Of a DNA stretch of 64,000 bases, positions 43,566 to 51,651 are shown in pieces. Under the pieces are notes generated by a model, which ran no database searches, was not told the DNA's origin, and worked only from the letters and a program-made list of their open reading frames with translations. Origin of the DNA: Rhodococcus rhodnii (lineage in GTDB: Bacteria; Actinomycetota; Actinomycetes; Mycobacteriales; Pseudonocardiaceae); contig JOAA01000004.1 in assembly GCA_000720375.1 (NCBI GenBank), forward strand, positions 186,001-250,000, read 5' to 3'. Each line of letters begins with the position of its first letter. Position 1 is the stretch's first letter. A program made the translations under genes and the position numbers.

Positions 43566-44493
43566 GTCTCGGCAGCATCGCCTCAATCTCTTCTCGTTGT
43601 GGCTCAAGCCATGGCGGTAGCTTCAAGGCCCGCCCGAGCTCGAGCAACGGCTCGTCGATCGCGAAACCCGGCTGGTCGGTTGCCACCTCGAGCAGGGTTC
43701 CGCCTGGTTCTCTGAAATAGATCGACCTGAAGTACTGACGGTCCAAAATGGACGTCACGTTCACGCCCCGGTCGACCAGTTCCTCACGCCATTCCACCTG
43801 AGTGTGCTCATCCGGCGCGCGCCACGCCACGTGGTGCACCGTGCCGACCGCGACCACGCCCGGCGGAGCTTCCGGCGTGACAAGGACATCCACCAGTTCA
43901 CCGGCGCCGCCCGCACCCGCGGCGAACCGGAACCTGTTGCTGTCCTCACCCACCTGGTGCAGACCGAGGTCGTCGACCAGCATGCCGGCCGTCGCCTCCG
44001 CTTGGTCCACCGACAAGGTCACCGAGTGCAGGCCACGGACGGCGTGCTCAGGCGGCACGAACCCGTGGTCCCACGGTTCGCGCGGGTCGCCCTGAACGTG
44101 GGCGACCAGCGCGATCGCCAACCCGTCGGGATCCCGGAACGTCAGCGCTTCCTCTTCGTCCCTGCTGACGACCTGACCGACCTCGACGCCAAGGCCGGTC
44201 AGGTGCGACTTCCACCAGCCGATGGAAGCCGCGGGCACCGAGAAGGCCGTCGCGGTGGCCTGCCCGTTGCCGTGCCTGCCGACCGGGGCCTCGCGCCACG
44301 GGAAGAACGTCAGCAGCGAGCCCGGCCGACCGGCACTGTCGCCGTAGTACAGGTGATAGGTGCCTGGGTCGTCGAAATTGACCGTGGTCTTGACCAGGCG
44401 AAGGCCGAGGGTTCTCAGGTAGAAGTCGACATTGCGCTGCGGGTCACCGGCGATCGCGGTGACGTGGTGCAGTCCGCTTGTCGCGACGGACAT
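43531..44493 (-). CDS. VOC-superfamily ring-cleaving dioxygenase (MhqO-like)
   Basis: 320 aa with two VOC modules. HHVTAIAGDPQRNVDFYLRTLGLRLVKTTVNFDDPGTYHLYYG is the N-terminal module. The second begins HAVRGLHSVTLSVDQAEATAGMLVDDLG, with VGTVHHVAWRAPDEH and RSIYFREPGGTLLEVA. His and Glu ligands are at the positions that bind Fe(II) in PcpA/LinE/MhqO-like hydroquinone dioxygenases. It probably opens hydroquinone or a related ring, consistent with the neighbouring quinone-stress genes. Confidence 0.83.
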   Translation of the reverse strand: MSVATSGLHHVTAIAGDPQRNVDFYLRTLGLRLVKTTVNFDDPGTYHLYYGDSAGRPGSLLTFFPWREAPVGRHGNGQATATAFSVPAASIGWWKSHLTGLGVEVGQVVSRDEEEALTFRDPDGLAIALVAHVQGDPREPWDHGFVPPEHAVRGLHSVTLSVDQAEATAGMLVDDLGLHQVGEDSNRFRFAAGAGGAGELVDVLVTPEAPPGVVAVGTVHHVAWRAPDEHTQVEWREELVDRGVNVTSILDRQYFRSIYFREPGGTLLEVATDQPGFAIDEPLLELGRALKLPPWLEPQREEIEAMLPRLNLPTENERTG

Positions 44494-44540
44494 GGGTCGC
44501 TCCTCTCGCCGCGCCCCATTGTCCGCTCAGGCCGCCGGTT

Positions 44541-46040
44541 TCACCTCCTAGGAATGCTCAGCGAGCCGACGATCTTGACTGTGCCTGGTTTGCTTTCGCC
44601 CGCGTACCGCAGATCCGCACTGTCCACCACCAGCGCCAGGTGATGCCCGGCGGGCACGTCCCACGAGATCGACTCTAGCGGGAAATCGATGGTCGCCGTC
44701 TTCGTTCCCCTGATCGTGTAGGGGGTGTGCGTGATCAGTGACCCGAAGCCCGCTGGGTTCACGTCATAGAGGTACGCCATCAATGTCGTGTCCGCGTTGG
44801 TCGAGGTCACGGTCGCGGAGAGTCGTGGTTTGCCGACAACGGTCGCACCATTCGGGTAAACCGGCCCGTTCCACACTCCCGCAGGCACCGCACCGGGAAC
44901 GAAAACACCCGTCGGAATCTTGAGGTATCCCTGCAAAGCCCCGCTCAGCAGCGGGATGCCACTGTTGGCGATGCTGTCGATGCCGGTCACGAAAGTCTTA
45001 CCGCCCAAGGAGATCTTGTCCGTCGCGGTCGCCGCCGCGGCCAAAGACGAGTAACCACGCCAAGTTCCGGCGTTGGCCGACATCAACTGGACTGGCGGCG
45101 TCCGGTTGATGCCGTTGTCGGCTCCGTTGAGGTAGTGATCGAACCACTTCGTGACCGCGCTCCACACGTCGTTGGACAGCCCGACCGCGCCGAGCAGTTC
45201 CGAGGTCGCGTGGTCGCCGCCTTGCAGCATCAGGCGTTTGGGCACGCGCAGCCGGTCGTAGAAATCCACCGCCTGGTTCGGCGGGAAGATCGCGTCCTGC
45301 CACGAGTTCGCGATCAGGATCGCGGCACCTTTGGCGTTGATCTTGTCCACCTTGGTGCTCGCCGATCGCGACGGCGCCAACTGCCTGGCGTAGTCGATCT
45401 TTCCTTGCAGGAACTCCGTGGTGATCCGGCGAAGATCCGGCCCGGGCCTGCCCGCCACCTGCGCGACAGCGAGCAGTCCACCCGCCGACAGTTGACTGAC
45501 GGTGTGGTTGGGATAGAGCGAGGCTTCCAGGTCGGCCCAGGTACTCATGGACGCGACGGCTTTGATCCGGTTGTCGTTCGCCGCCGCGAGCAGTCCGATG
45601 CCGGCTCCGTAGGAAATGCCGACCACGCCGATCTTGCCTGGATCCGCGGGAGTGTTGGCCAACGCCCAGTCGATCACCCGGCTGACGTCGTTGACGGTGT
45701 CCGGGCCTGCCACGTCGATCTCGCCGCCGGAGTCGTGGAACCCTCGGCTGGTGTAACTGATGACGACGTCGCCGCTCTCAGCTGCGAGTTTGCGTGCCGC
45801 GCCGACGTATTCGAGGTTGGGCGCTCCCCAGCTGGCAGGCATGACGAGCAGGGGGAACGGGCCGTCGCCACGCCCGGTCGGGGTCACCACGAACCCGCGC
45901 ATGGGTGCGCCGTTGTGGCCAGGAATTGCCTGATAGGAAATGTCAGCGCCGAATGAGGTCGCGGCGCTGGACGCGGGGGCGAGCAGGGCGCCCGCCGCGG
46001 CCACGGTAGTCAGCAGGGTCAACATCCGTGAGCTGCGCAT
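44541..46040 (-). CDS. secreted CocE/X-Pro-peptidase-like (S15) hydrolase
   Basis: 499 aa with a Sec signal (MRSSRMLTLLTTVAAAGALLAPASSA). Alpha/beta hydrolase core: ISYTSRGFHDSGGEIDVAGPD, nucleophile Ser in IGVVGISYGAGIGL, acid in ANSWQDAIFPP and His in LQGGDHATSE. A C-terminal galactose-binding-like beta domain (about 370-499: LSATVTSTNADTTLMAYLYD, SWDVPAGHHLALVVDS) matches the X-Pro dipeptidyl-peptidase C-terminal domain. It may be a secreted peptidase or esterase. GGAGGG lies before the start. Confidence 0.85.
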   Translation of the reverse strand: MRSSRMLTLLTTVAAAGALLAPASSAATSFGADISYQAIPGHNGAPMRGFVVTPTGRGDGPFPLLVMPASWGAPNLEYVGAARKLAAESGDVVISYTSRGFHDSGGEIDVAGPDTVNDVSRVIDWALANTPADPGKIGVVGISYGAGIGLLAAANDNRIKAVASMSTWADLEASLYPNHTVSQLSAGGLLAVAQVAGRPGPDLRRITTEFLQGKIDYARQLAPSRSASTKVDKINAKGAAILIANSWQDAIFPPNQAVDFYDRLRVPKRLMLQGGDHATSELLGAVGLSNDVWSAVTKWFDHYLNGADNGINRTPPVQLMSANAGTWRGYSSLAAAATATDKISLGGKTFVTGIDSIANSGIPLLSGALQGYLKIPTGVFVPGAVPAGVWNGPVYPNGATVVGKPRLSATVTSTNADTTLMAYLYDVNPAGFGSLITHTPYTIRGTKTATIDFPLESISWDVPAGHHLALVVDSADLRYAGESKPGTVKIVGSLSIPRR

Positions 46041-46103
46041 ATACCCTCCATTGGGTGTCGCGTAACAAGCACAACGCGCGAGCCACCCCAGGGGTTACGC
46101 ACT

Positions 46104-46114
46104 AGTAACTTACT
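46104..46114. promoter_or_regulatory. AGTAA-C-TTACT palindrome between the S15 hydrolase and tex
   Basis: Perfect 5-bp arms around one base. A GCGTAAC (46060-46066) and GTTACGC (46094-46100) inverted pair lies beside it, toward the hydrolase start. Both sit in the 122-bp divergent gap and may be operators of the hydrolase gene. Confidence 0.35.
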
Positions 46115-46162
46115 GGACGTATGTTTCACCCCAGCCTTGAGCTATCAGCGCCTGAGGGCACA

Positions 46163-48502
46163 ATGCACGGCGTGACTTTGTCGATAGACCAGCGGATCGC
46201 CGAGGAGCTGGGCGTCCGCGAGCACCAGGTGAAGGCCGCGGTCGACCTGCTCGACGGCGGCGCGACCGTGCCGTTCATCGCCCGGTACCGCAAGGAGGTG
46301 ACCGGCACACTCGACGACGCGCAGCTGCGCACCCTCGAAGAGCGGCTGCGTTACCTGCGAGAGCTCGAAGAGCGGCGGGTGGCGATCCTGGAATCGGTGC
46401 GATCGCAAGGGAAACTCACCGACGAGCTCGAGGAGCAGATCCGCACCGCGGACTCGAAGGCCCGGCTCGAGGACATCTACCTGCCGTACAAGCCCAAGCG
46501 GCGGACCAAGGCGCAGATCGCCCGCGAGGCGGGCCTGGAACCGCTCGCCGACCAGCTGCTCGCCGATCCCACGCTGGACCCGCAGGTCACCGCGGCCGGA
46601 TTCGTCGACGCCGAGAAGAACGTCGCCGACGCGGCCGCCGCGCTGGAGGGCGCCAGGTCGATCCTGGTCGAGCGCTTCGGCGAGGACGCCGACCTGATCG
46701 GTGAGCTGCGTGAGCAGATGTGGTCACGCGGCCGGCTCGCGGCAAAGGTGCGCGAAGGCAAGGAAGAGGAAGGCGCGAAGTTCTCCGACTACTTCGACTT
46801 CGCCGAGCCGCTCACCAAGCTGCCGTCGCACCGCATCCTGGCGATGTTCCGCGGTGAGAAGGAAGAGATCCTCGATCTCAACCTCAACCCGGAGCCCGAC
46901 GACGAGCCCGCGACCGGGCCGAGCGACTACGAGATCCGCATCGCCGCCAGGTTCGGCATCGACGACCAGGGCCGTCCGGCCGACAAGTGGCTCGGTGACA
47001 CGGTCCGTTGGGCGTGGCGCACCAGGATTCTCGTGCACCTCGGCATCGACCTGCGGATGCGGCTGCGCAACGCGGCCGAGGAGGAAGCGGTCCGCGTGTT
47101 CGCCGCGAACCTGCGTGACCTGCTGCTCGCGGCGCCCGCCGGCACCCGCGCGACGATGGGTCTCGACCCCGGTTTCCGTACCGGCGTGAAGGTCGCGGTC
47201 GTCGACGGCACGGGCAAGGTCGTCGCCACCGACACGATCTACCCGCACGAGCCGCGGCGCGCGTGGGACGAGTCGATCCACAAGCTTGCCTTCCTGTGCA
47301 AGCAGCACAAGGTCGAACTGATCGCGATCGGCAACGGCACCGCGTCCCGTGAGACCGACAAACTCGCCGGTGACCTGCTCAAGGCGCACCCGGACCTGCG
47401 GCTGACCAAGGTGATGGTGTCCGAGGCGGGCGCGTCGGTGTACTCCGCTTCGGCGTACGCCTCCGCCGAACTGCCCGGGCTCGATGTTTCCTTGCGTGGC
47501 GCGGTATCCATCGCTCGCCGGCTGCAGGACCCGTTGGCGGAGCTGGTGAAGATCGATCCGAAGTCGATCGGTGTCGGCCAGTACCAGCACGACCTGTCCG
47601 AAGGAAAGCTGTCACGGTCGTTGGACGCGGTCGTCGAAGACTGCGTGAACGCGGTCGGCGTCGACGTCAACACCGCTTCCGCACCGCTGCTGACCCGCGT
47701 GTCGGGCATCGGCGAGGGACTGGCCGAGAACATCGTCTTGCACCGCAACACCAACGGGCCGTTCCGTTCCCGCACGGCGTTGAAGGAAGTGCCACGCTTG
47801 GGCCCCAAGGCTTTCGAGCAGTGCGCGGGCTTCCTGCGGATCCCCGACGGCGACGACCCACTGGACGCATCCAGCGTGCACCCGGAGTCCTACCCTGTCG
47901 TCCGGCGGATCCTGGACACCACCAAGACCGACGTGCGGTCACTGATCGGCAGCCCGACGCTGAAGAAGCTGCAGCCGCAGGACTTCGTGGACGAGAAGTT
48001 CGGTCTGCCCACGGTCACCGACATCCTGGCCGAGCTGGACAAGCCGGGCCGTGACCCGCGGCCCGCGTTCAAGACCGCGACCTTCGCCGACGGCGTCGAG
48101 AAGATCTCCGACCTCAAGCCCGGGATGACGCTCGAAGGCGTGGTCACGAACGTGGCCGCGTTCGGCGCGTTCGTGGACATCGGTGTGCACCAGGACGGTC
48201 TCGTGCACGTGTCCGCGATGTCCCGCAACTTCGTCAAGGACCCGCGTGACGTGGTCAAACCCGGTGACATCGTCAAGGTGAAGGTGCTGGAGGTCGACAT
48301 CCCGCGCAAGCGGATCGGCCTGACGCTCCGGCTGGACGACGAGCCTGGCAAGCCCGCGCAGCAGCAAGGCGGCGGCCGTCGGGACAGTGGCGGACGTCCG
48401 CAACGCGGTGGTCAGCGCGGTGGCGGCCAGCAGCGGCGCAACGAGCCGCCTGCTAGCGGTTCGATGGCCGATGCCCTGCGTCGCGCGGGTTTCGGGAAGT
48501 AG
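46163..48502 (+). CDS. tex: Tex-family RNA-binding transcription accessory protein
   Basis: 779 aa from the ATG at 46163 (GAGGG upstream); an ATG at 46121 and a GTG at 46172 are alternatives. Tex order: N-terminal helical domain ([43 protein letters not shown]), YqgF-like RNase H fold near 330 ([18 protein letters not shown]), helix-hairpin-helix domains ([20 protein letters not shown]), and C-terminal S1 domain near 650 ([23 protein letters not shown]). It ends in a Gly/Arg/Gln-rich tail. A conserved housekeeping gene. Stop abuts the convergent Thg1 gene with no gap. Confidence 0.92.
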   Translation: MHGVTLSIDQRIAEELGVREHQVKAAVDLLDGGATVPFIARYRKEVTGTLDDAQLRTLEERLRYLRELEERRVAILESVRSQGKLTDELEEQIRTADSKARLEDIYLPYKPKRRTKAQIAREAGLEPLADQLLADPTLDPQVTAAGFVDAEKNVADAAAALEGARSILVERFGEDADLIGELREQMWSRGRLAAKVREGKEEEGAKFSDYFDFAEPLTKLPSHRILAMFRGEKEEILDLNLNPEPDDEPATGPSDYEIRIAARFGIDDQGRPADKWLGDTVRWAWRTRILVHLGIDLRMRLRNAAEEEAVRVFAANLRDLLLAAPAGTRATMGLDPGFRTGVKVAVVDGTGKVVATDTIYPHEPRRAWDESIHKLAFLCKQHKVELIAIGNGTASRETDKLAGDLLKAHPDLRLTKVMVSEAGASVYSASAYASAELPGLDVSLRGAVSIARRLQDPLAELVKIDPKSIGVGQYQHDLSEGKLSRSLDAVVEDCVNAVGVDVNTASAPLLTRVSGIGEGLAENIVLHRNTNGPFRSRTALKEVPRLGPKAFEQCAGFLRIPDGDDPLDASSVHPESYPVVRRILDTTKTDVRSLIGSPTLKKLQPQDFVDEKFGLPTVTDILAELDKPGRDPRPAFKTATFADGVEKISDLKPGMTLEGVVTNVAAFGAFVDIGVHQDGLVHVSAMSRNFVKDPRDVVKPGDIVKVKVLEVDIPRKRIGLTLRLDDEPGKPAQQQGGGRRDSGGRPQRGGQRGGGQQRRNEPPASGSMADALRRAGFGK

Positions 48503-49258
48503 TCAGGGTTTTCCGGCGATGAGGTCGGCGAGGAACTCCCGATAGGGCTCTTTCATCGGGAGTTCCCGCTCCTCACGCACTCGACGGCGGGTCGCGGTCA
48601 CCGTCATCGCCCGTTTCGGGTCGTACCCTGGGCGTTCGTAGGTCTCCCACCACAGGCCGACGCCTCGGCGCTGCCACGTAGGGACCTCGTTGAAGTTCAC
48701 GCCGTGCCGGAAGAGCATTTCGTTCTTGGCCGAGGCATTCGCGCCTTCCAAGGCTTGTGTGGCTTCTTGCCTGTTGCGGCCATCCTTGCGCAGTGTCCAA
48801 TAGCACCAGCCGTTCAACGCGGAACGAGCCGCATCGGCCTGCCGCCAGGAGAAATAGTCGATCACGTCGACCGGGCCGGTGCCGATCCAGACCCGGCTGT
48901 CGAAATGCGCCGGTTCCCCCACGGCATGGGTGAAGGCGGCGGCGGTGACACTGGCCGATAACGACACCAGTTTCTCCACGCCACGGCCGAAGATCTGCGA
49001 GTCCGGGTCCAACAGCACCGAGATCTCGTCGCTCTCGGTGTACGCGTACCGGCCGCCGAACTCGACCAGCAACGCCTTGGCTGCCTCCGTCATCAGCTGG
49101 GAGAAGCGTAAGTCGAACGGTTTGTCGTACCGCTGCTCGGTGAACCGCGAGAAGCTGCGGCCATCCACTCGCAAGATGGTCCACGCTCCCGGTGGCACGG
49201 TCATCGAGTGAAACCACTCCCGCGCCCGCTGGCCGGCTTCGAACTCCTCGCCGTGCAA
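48503..49258 (-). CDS. Thg1-like 3'-5' nucleotidyltransferase (tRNA(His) guanylyltransferase family)
   Basis: 251 aa. Only the TTG at 49258 gives a full N-terminus (AAAGGGG 8 nt before it). An ATG at residue 19 would cut into conserved sequence. Thg1 core: ILRVDGRSFSRFTE (metal ligands Asp32, Gly33) and YAYTESDEISVLL (Ser76-Asp77-Glu78). Also conserved are FDSRVWIGTGPVDVIDYFSWRQADAARSALN, GCYWTL-like and GANASAKNEMLFRHGVNFNEVPTWQRRG. The anticodon-contact HINNLYN motif of eukaryotic Thg1 is absent, as in bacterial Thg1-like proteins. Such enzymes add nucleotides 3'-5' and can repair tRNA 5' ends. Confidence 0.85.
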   Translation of the reverse strand: MHGEEFEAGQRAREWFHSMTVPPGAWTILRVDGRSFSRFTEQRYDKPFDLRFSQLMTEAAKALLVEFGGRYAYTESDEISVLLDPDSQIFGRGVEKLVSLSASVTAAAFTHAVGEPAHFDSRVWIGTGPVDVIDYFSWRQADAARSALNGWCYWTLRKDGRNRQEATQALEGANASAKNEMLFRHGVNFNEVPTWQRRGVGLWWETYERPGYDPKRAMTVTATRRRVREERELPMKEPYREFLADLIAGKP

Positions 49259-49328
49259 CTCGCCGCCCCTTTTGTCACCGCTTTGACACTGTGCGTGACA
49301 CTAGCGGTATCGGCCGTGGTCAGCCTGA

Positions 49329-50180
49329 CTAGGTCGTGCCACGGATCTGCAGTTCGTCACGACCGCCGCCGCGGTGTTCGGGAACACCGGTGTTGAGCTG
49401 GTTGAGCAGCAGCCTCGCGGCCAGCGAGCCGTCGGCGGCGTGATCGTGGCGGACCGCCGTGATCTCCGGGTACACCGTCCGGCACACCGGTGCGTCGTCC
49501 CACGCGATCACTGCGAGGTCCGTGGGGATGCGCTTGTTGAGAACAGCCGCGTGGGCCACGACCTTCGCTGCGGCCATGGGGTCCTCGTAGATCACCGCGG
49601 TGACGTCCTTCAATTCCCGTGTGGCGTCCAAGGCTTCGTCCGGGCCTGCGGCGATGTGGCTGATCTTGGTGTGACCTAGCTGGGTGAGGTGCTCGGTCAC
49701 CTGACGGCACTTGTCGGCCGTGTCGAGGATGACGGCCGACATCTCCGGATGACTCGCACCGATCAGGACAGTCGGCACGCTCAGCTTGTGCAGCAACGCG
49801 ATCCTCGGGTCGTTCGGGGTCGGGTCGATCAGCAGCATGCCGTCCACCCGGCCGGATGCCCACCAGTCCTGATAAGTCTCTTCGGCGTCCTTGGCGATCG
49901 CGAGCTGCAGGACGACACCGTCGAGGGCAAGCTCGCGTTCGATCCCTTCGACCGTCGGCCACGTCACCTCTCCGGCCACGACCAGCCCGATGACCCCGAC
50001 CCGCTCGCTCGACAAGGCCAACGCGGCGATGTTCGCCCGCCAGCCCAGCGCGTGCGCGATCCGCGACACGCGCTCCCTGGTCTCCTCGGAGACGCCAGGA
50101 CGGCCGTTGAGCGCATAGGACACCGCCGCCTTGGACAGTCCGGCGCGCCGGGCGATGTCGCCGATGGTTGGTCGCTTCAT
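49329..50180 (-). CDS. LacI-family regulator with a shortened ligand domain
   Basis: 283 aa from the ATG at 50180 (GGAGGCG ribosome site); residues of the longer open frame upstream are excluded. N-terminal HTH and hinge: PTIGDIARRAGLSKAAVSYALNGRPGVSEETRERV. The periplasmic-binding-like domain includes VIGLVVAGEVTWPTVEG and LAVIAWDDAPVCRTVYPEITAV. Between ISHIAAGP and AVIYEDPM only ~13 residues remain where LacI members have about 60. This suggests an internal deletion in the C-terminal subdomain. Could be non-responsive or have an altered effector. No target genes are adjacent. Confidence 0.8.
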   Translation of the reverse strand: MKRPTIGDIARRAGLSKAAVSYALNGRPGVSEETRERVSRIAHALGWRANIAALALSSERVGVIGLVVAGEVTWPTVEGIERELALDGVVLQLAIAKDAEETYQDWWASGRVDGMLLIDPTPNDPRIALLHKLSVPTVLIGASHPEMSAVILDTADKCRQVTEHLTQLGHTKISHIAAGPDEALDATRELKDVTAVIYEDPMAAAKVVAHAAVLNKRIPTDLAVIAWDDAPVCRTVYPEITAVRHDHAADGSLAARLLLNQLNTGVPEHRGGGRDELQIRGTT

Positions 50181-50358
50181 GTTCGCCTCCGCAAGTTCGC
50201 CCATCCGAGGGATACCCAGCCAAGACCCGCAGCTCAAACCCCAATCCGAAATGACTGTTCCGCCAACCACCCGCCCCAGACTGTCGGTACCTCCCGCGAT
50301 GCTGTCGCCGCACTGGGTTCACCAGGAACCCACCGAGCACACCACTCGAGGAGACACC

Positions 50359-50829
50359 ATGGGAATCGTGGACTGCAGCGCCGACGTCCAGGCCAACGGC
50401 CGCAAGTACACCGTCCGCGCGGCCACCCTGCCGGCGAGCGGCGATCAGGACGAATCCGTCGAAGTCGCCTTGTCCGGCCTCGATTCGGCAGGCGCGGCAA
50501 CCGAATGCGGGTCCTTCAAGCTACCTGCCGACAGCCTCAGCGTCGTCGGCAAACTGATCAACCAGGTGCTCTCCGGACTGTCCACATTGAGCGGACGATC
50601 CACCACGAGCCCGGCCAACGCCCAGGCACCGTGGACGAAGGAACAGGACGAGGAACTACTCGAGCGCTGGACGTCGGCCGGCGACACGTACAGCGCACAC
50701 GCCTACCGCCGGATCCTCGCCGAGCACTTCGGCCGCACGACGGGATCGATCCGTGCCCGATTGCTCCGCATCGGCTGCGATCCGGACGCACCCGGCCACG
50801 CCTTCGTCCCGCTGCCCGGGGAGTCGTGA
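50359..50829 (+). CDS. small two-part protein with a Myb/SANT-like C-terminus
   Basis: 156 aa from the ATG at 50359 (GAGGAGA upstream). The N-terminal ~70 residues look like a beta-rich domain (CSADVQANGRKYTVRAATLP, ESVEVALSGLDS). A Ser/Thr/Ala linker follows, then a Trp-containing helical domain (APWTKEQDEELLERWTSAG, LAEHFGRTTGSIRARLLRIG) resembling the Myb/SANT-like region seen after some bacterial helicases and DNA-binding proteins. No named family recognised; a nucleic-acid-related role is plausible. Divergent from the LacI gene. Confidence 0.6.
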   Translation: MGIVDCSADVQANGRKYTVRAATLPASGDQDESVEVALSGLDSAGAATECGSFKLPADSLSVVGKLINQVLSGLSTLSGRSTTSPANAQAPWTKEQDEELLERWTSAGDTYSAHAYRRILAEHFGRTTGSIRARLLRIGCDPDAPGHAFVPLPGES

Positions 50830-50916
50830 TGCCGTCGCACCCGTCCCGCCCACCTCCCCGCGCGCCGTGATCCCCACTCCCCCGTGAGCCCGCACCCTCC
50901 CGAGGACCCGATCCCC

Positions 50917-51400
50917 TTCCCTGGAGCGGCCTGCCCAACCAACACCAAACCCCACCATTCACGCCCTCATCAGAGCCAAACCCCACCGCCTCGGAGGCAT
51001 ATAGAAGCTGCGACATCAACGACCCGCGACCGCACCACCGCACAAACCCACCCAGCCCACATCCGACCACAGCCCATTCCCAGGAGGCGACTTCACCACT
51101 CACACCACACCGCCGCCCCACCGCATGTCCTTGCACCACTCGATTCCTGGAGGCGCCTATCCGGCCAACATCGACCGCGATCGTGGCCCACAACAATGAC
51201 CGCCCGCTCCAAGGAGCTGCCTATCGACCGACACTGACTCATCAGCCGTATCGCCCACAAGAGCGTTCCCACCCGCGCGGCCGCGCACCCAGATAGCTCG
51301 TGTCCTTGACCCATCCCTTCCGGAGGCGCCTTCCGACCTCATCGAATCCAGTACCGCGGCTCGGTACTCACGTCCCTACTTCGCTGGAGCCATCCATGAG
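50917..51400 (+). repeat. degenerate GGAGGCGCC repeats in a gene-free region
   Basis: A motif with the core TTCC-n-GGAGGCGCCTATCCG recurs with GGAG at 50923, 50993, 51083, 51149, 51213, 51322 and about 51386, spaced 64-109 bp. Some copies also share a preceding TGTCCTTG-ACC stretch (near 51126 and 51301). The strand is C/A-rich. From 50830 to 51651 (822 bp) I see no supported gene; small frames there have no starts with ribosome sites. Function unknown. Confidence 0.45.
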
Positions 51401-51651
51401 AGGAGTCCCGCCACGAAACCAGACTTTGTCTCCAGATATCCGGCCGCCCGGCCGCGACGATCTCGCCCGGGTCGGATGATCAGCTGACCAGCCCAAACAG
51501 GGCGGGTGGCGCATCGTGAGAGGTCTTCAGTTCCACTCGATCACCTGCGGAGGTTGCTATTTCACCTTATGAATTATCGCCTGGTTGCGCATTCACTTTC
51601 CATGCTGGCTAAGCTGCACCCCGCCCAGCTGCTGGAGAAGGCGACGACACT

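Noticed and set aside
50917..51400. CRISPR-like reading of the degenerate repeats
   Set aside because: Repeats are imperfect, unequal in spacing and without identical spacer-flanking units; no cas genes nearby.
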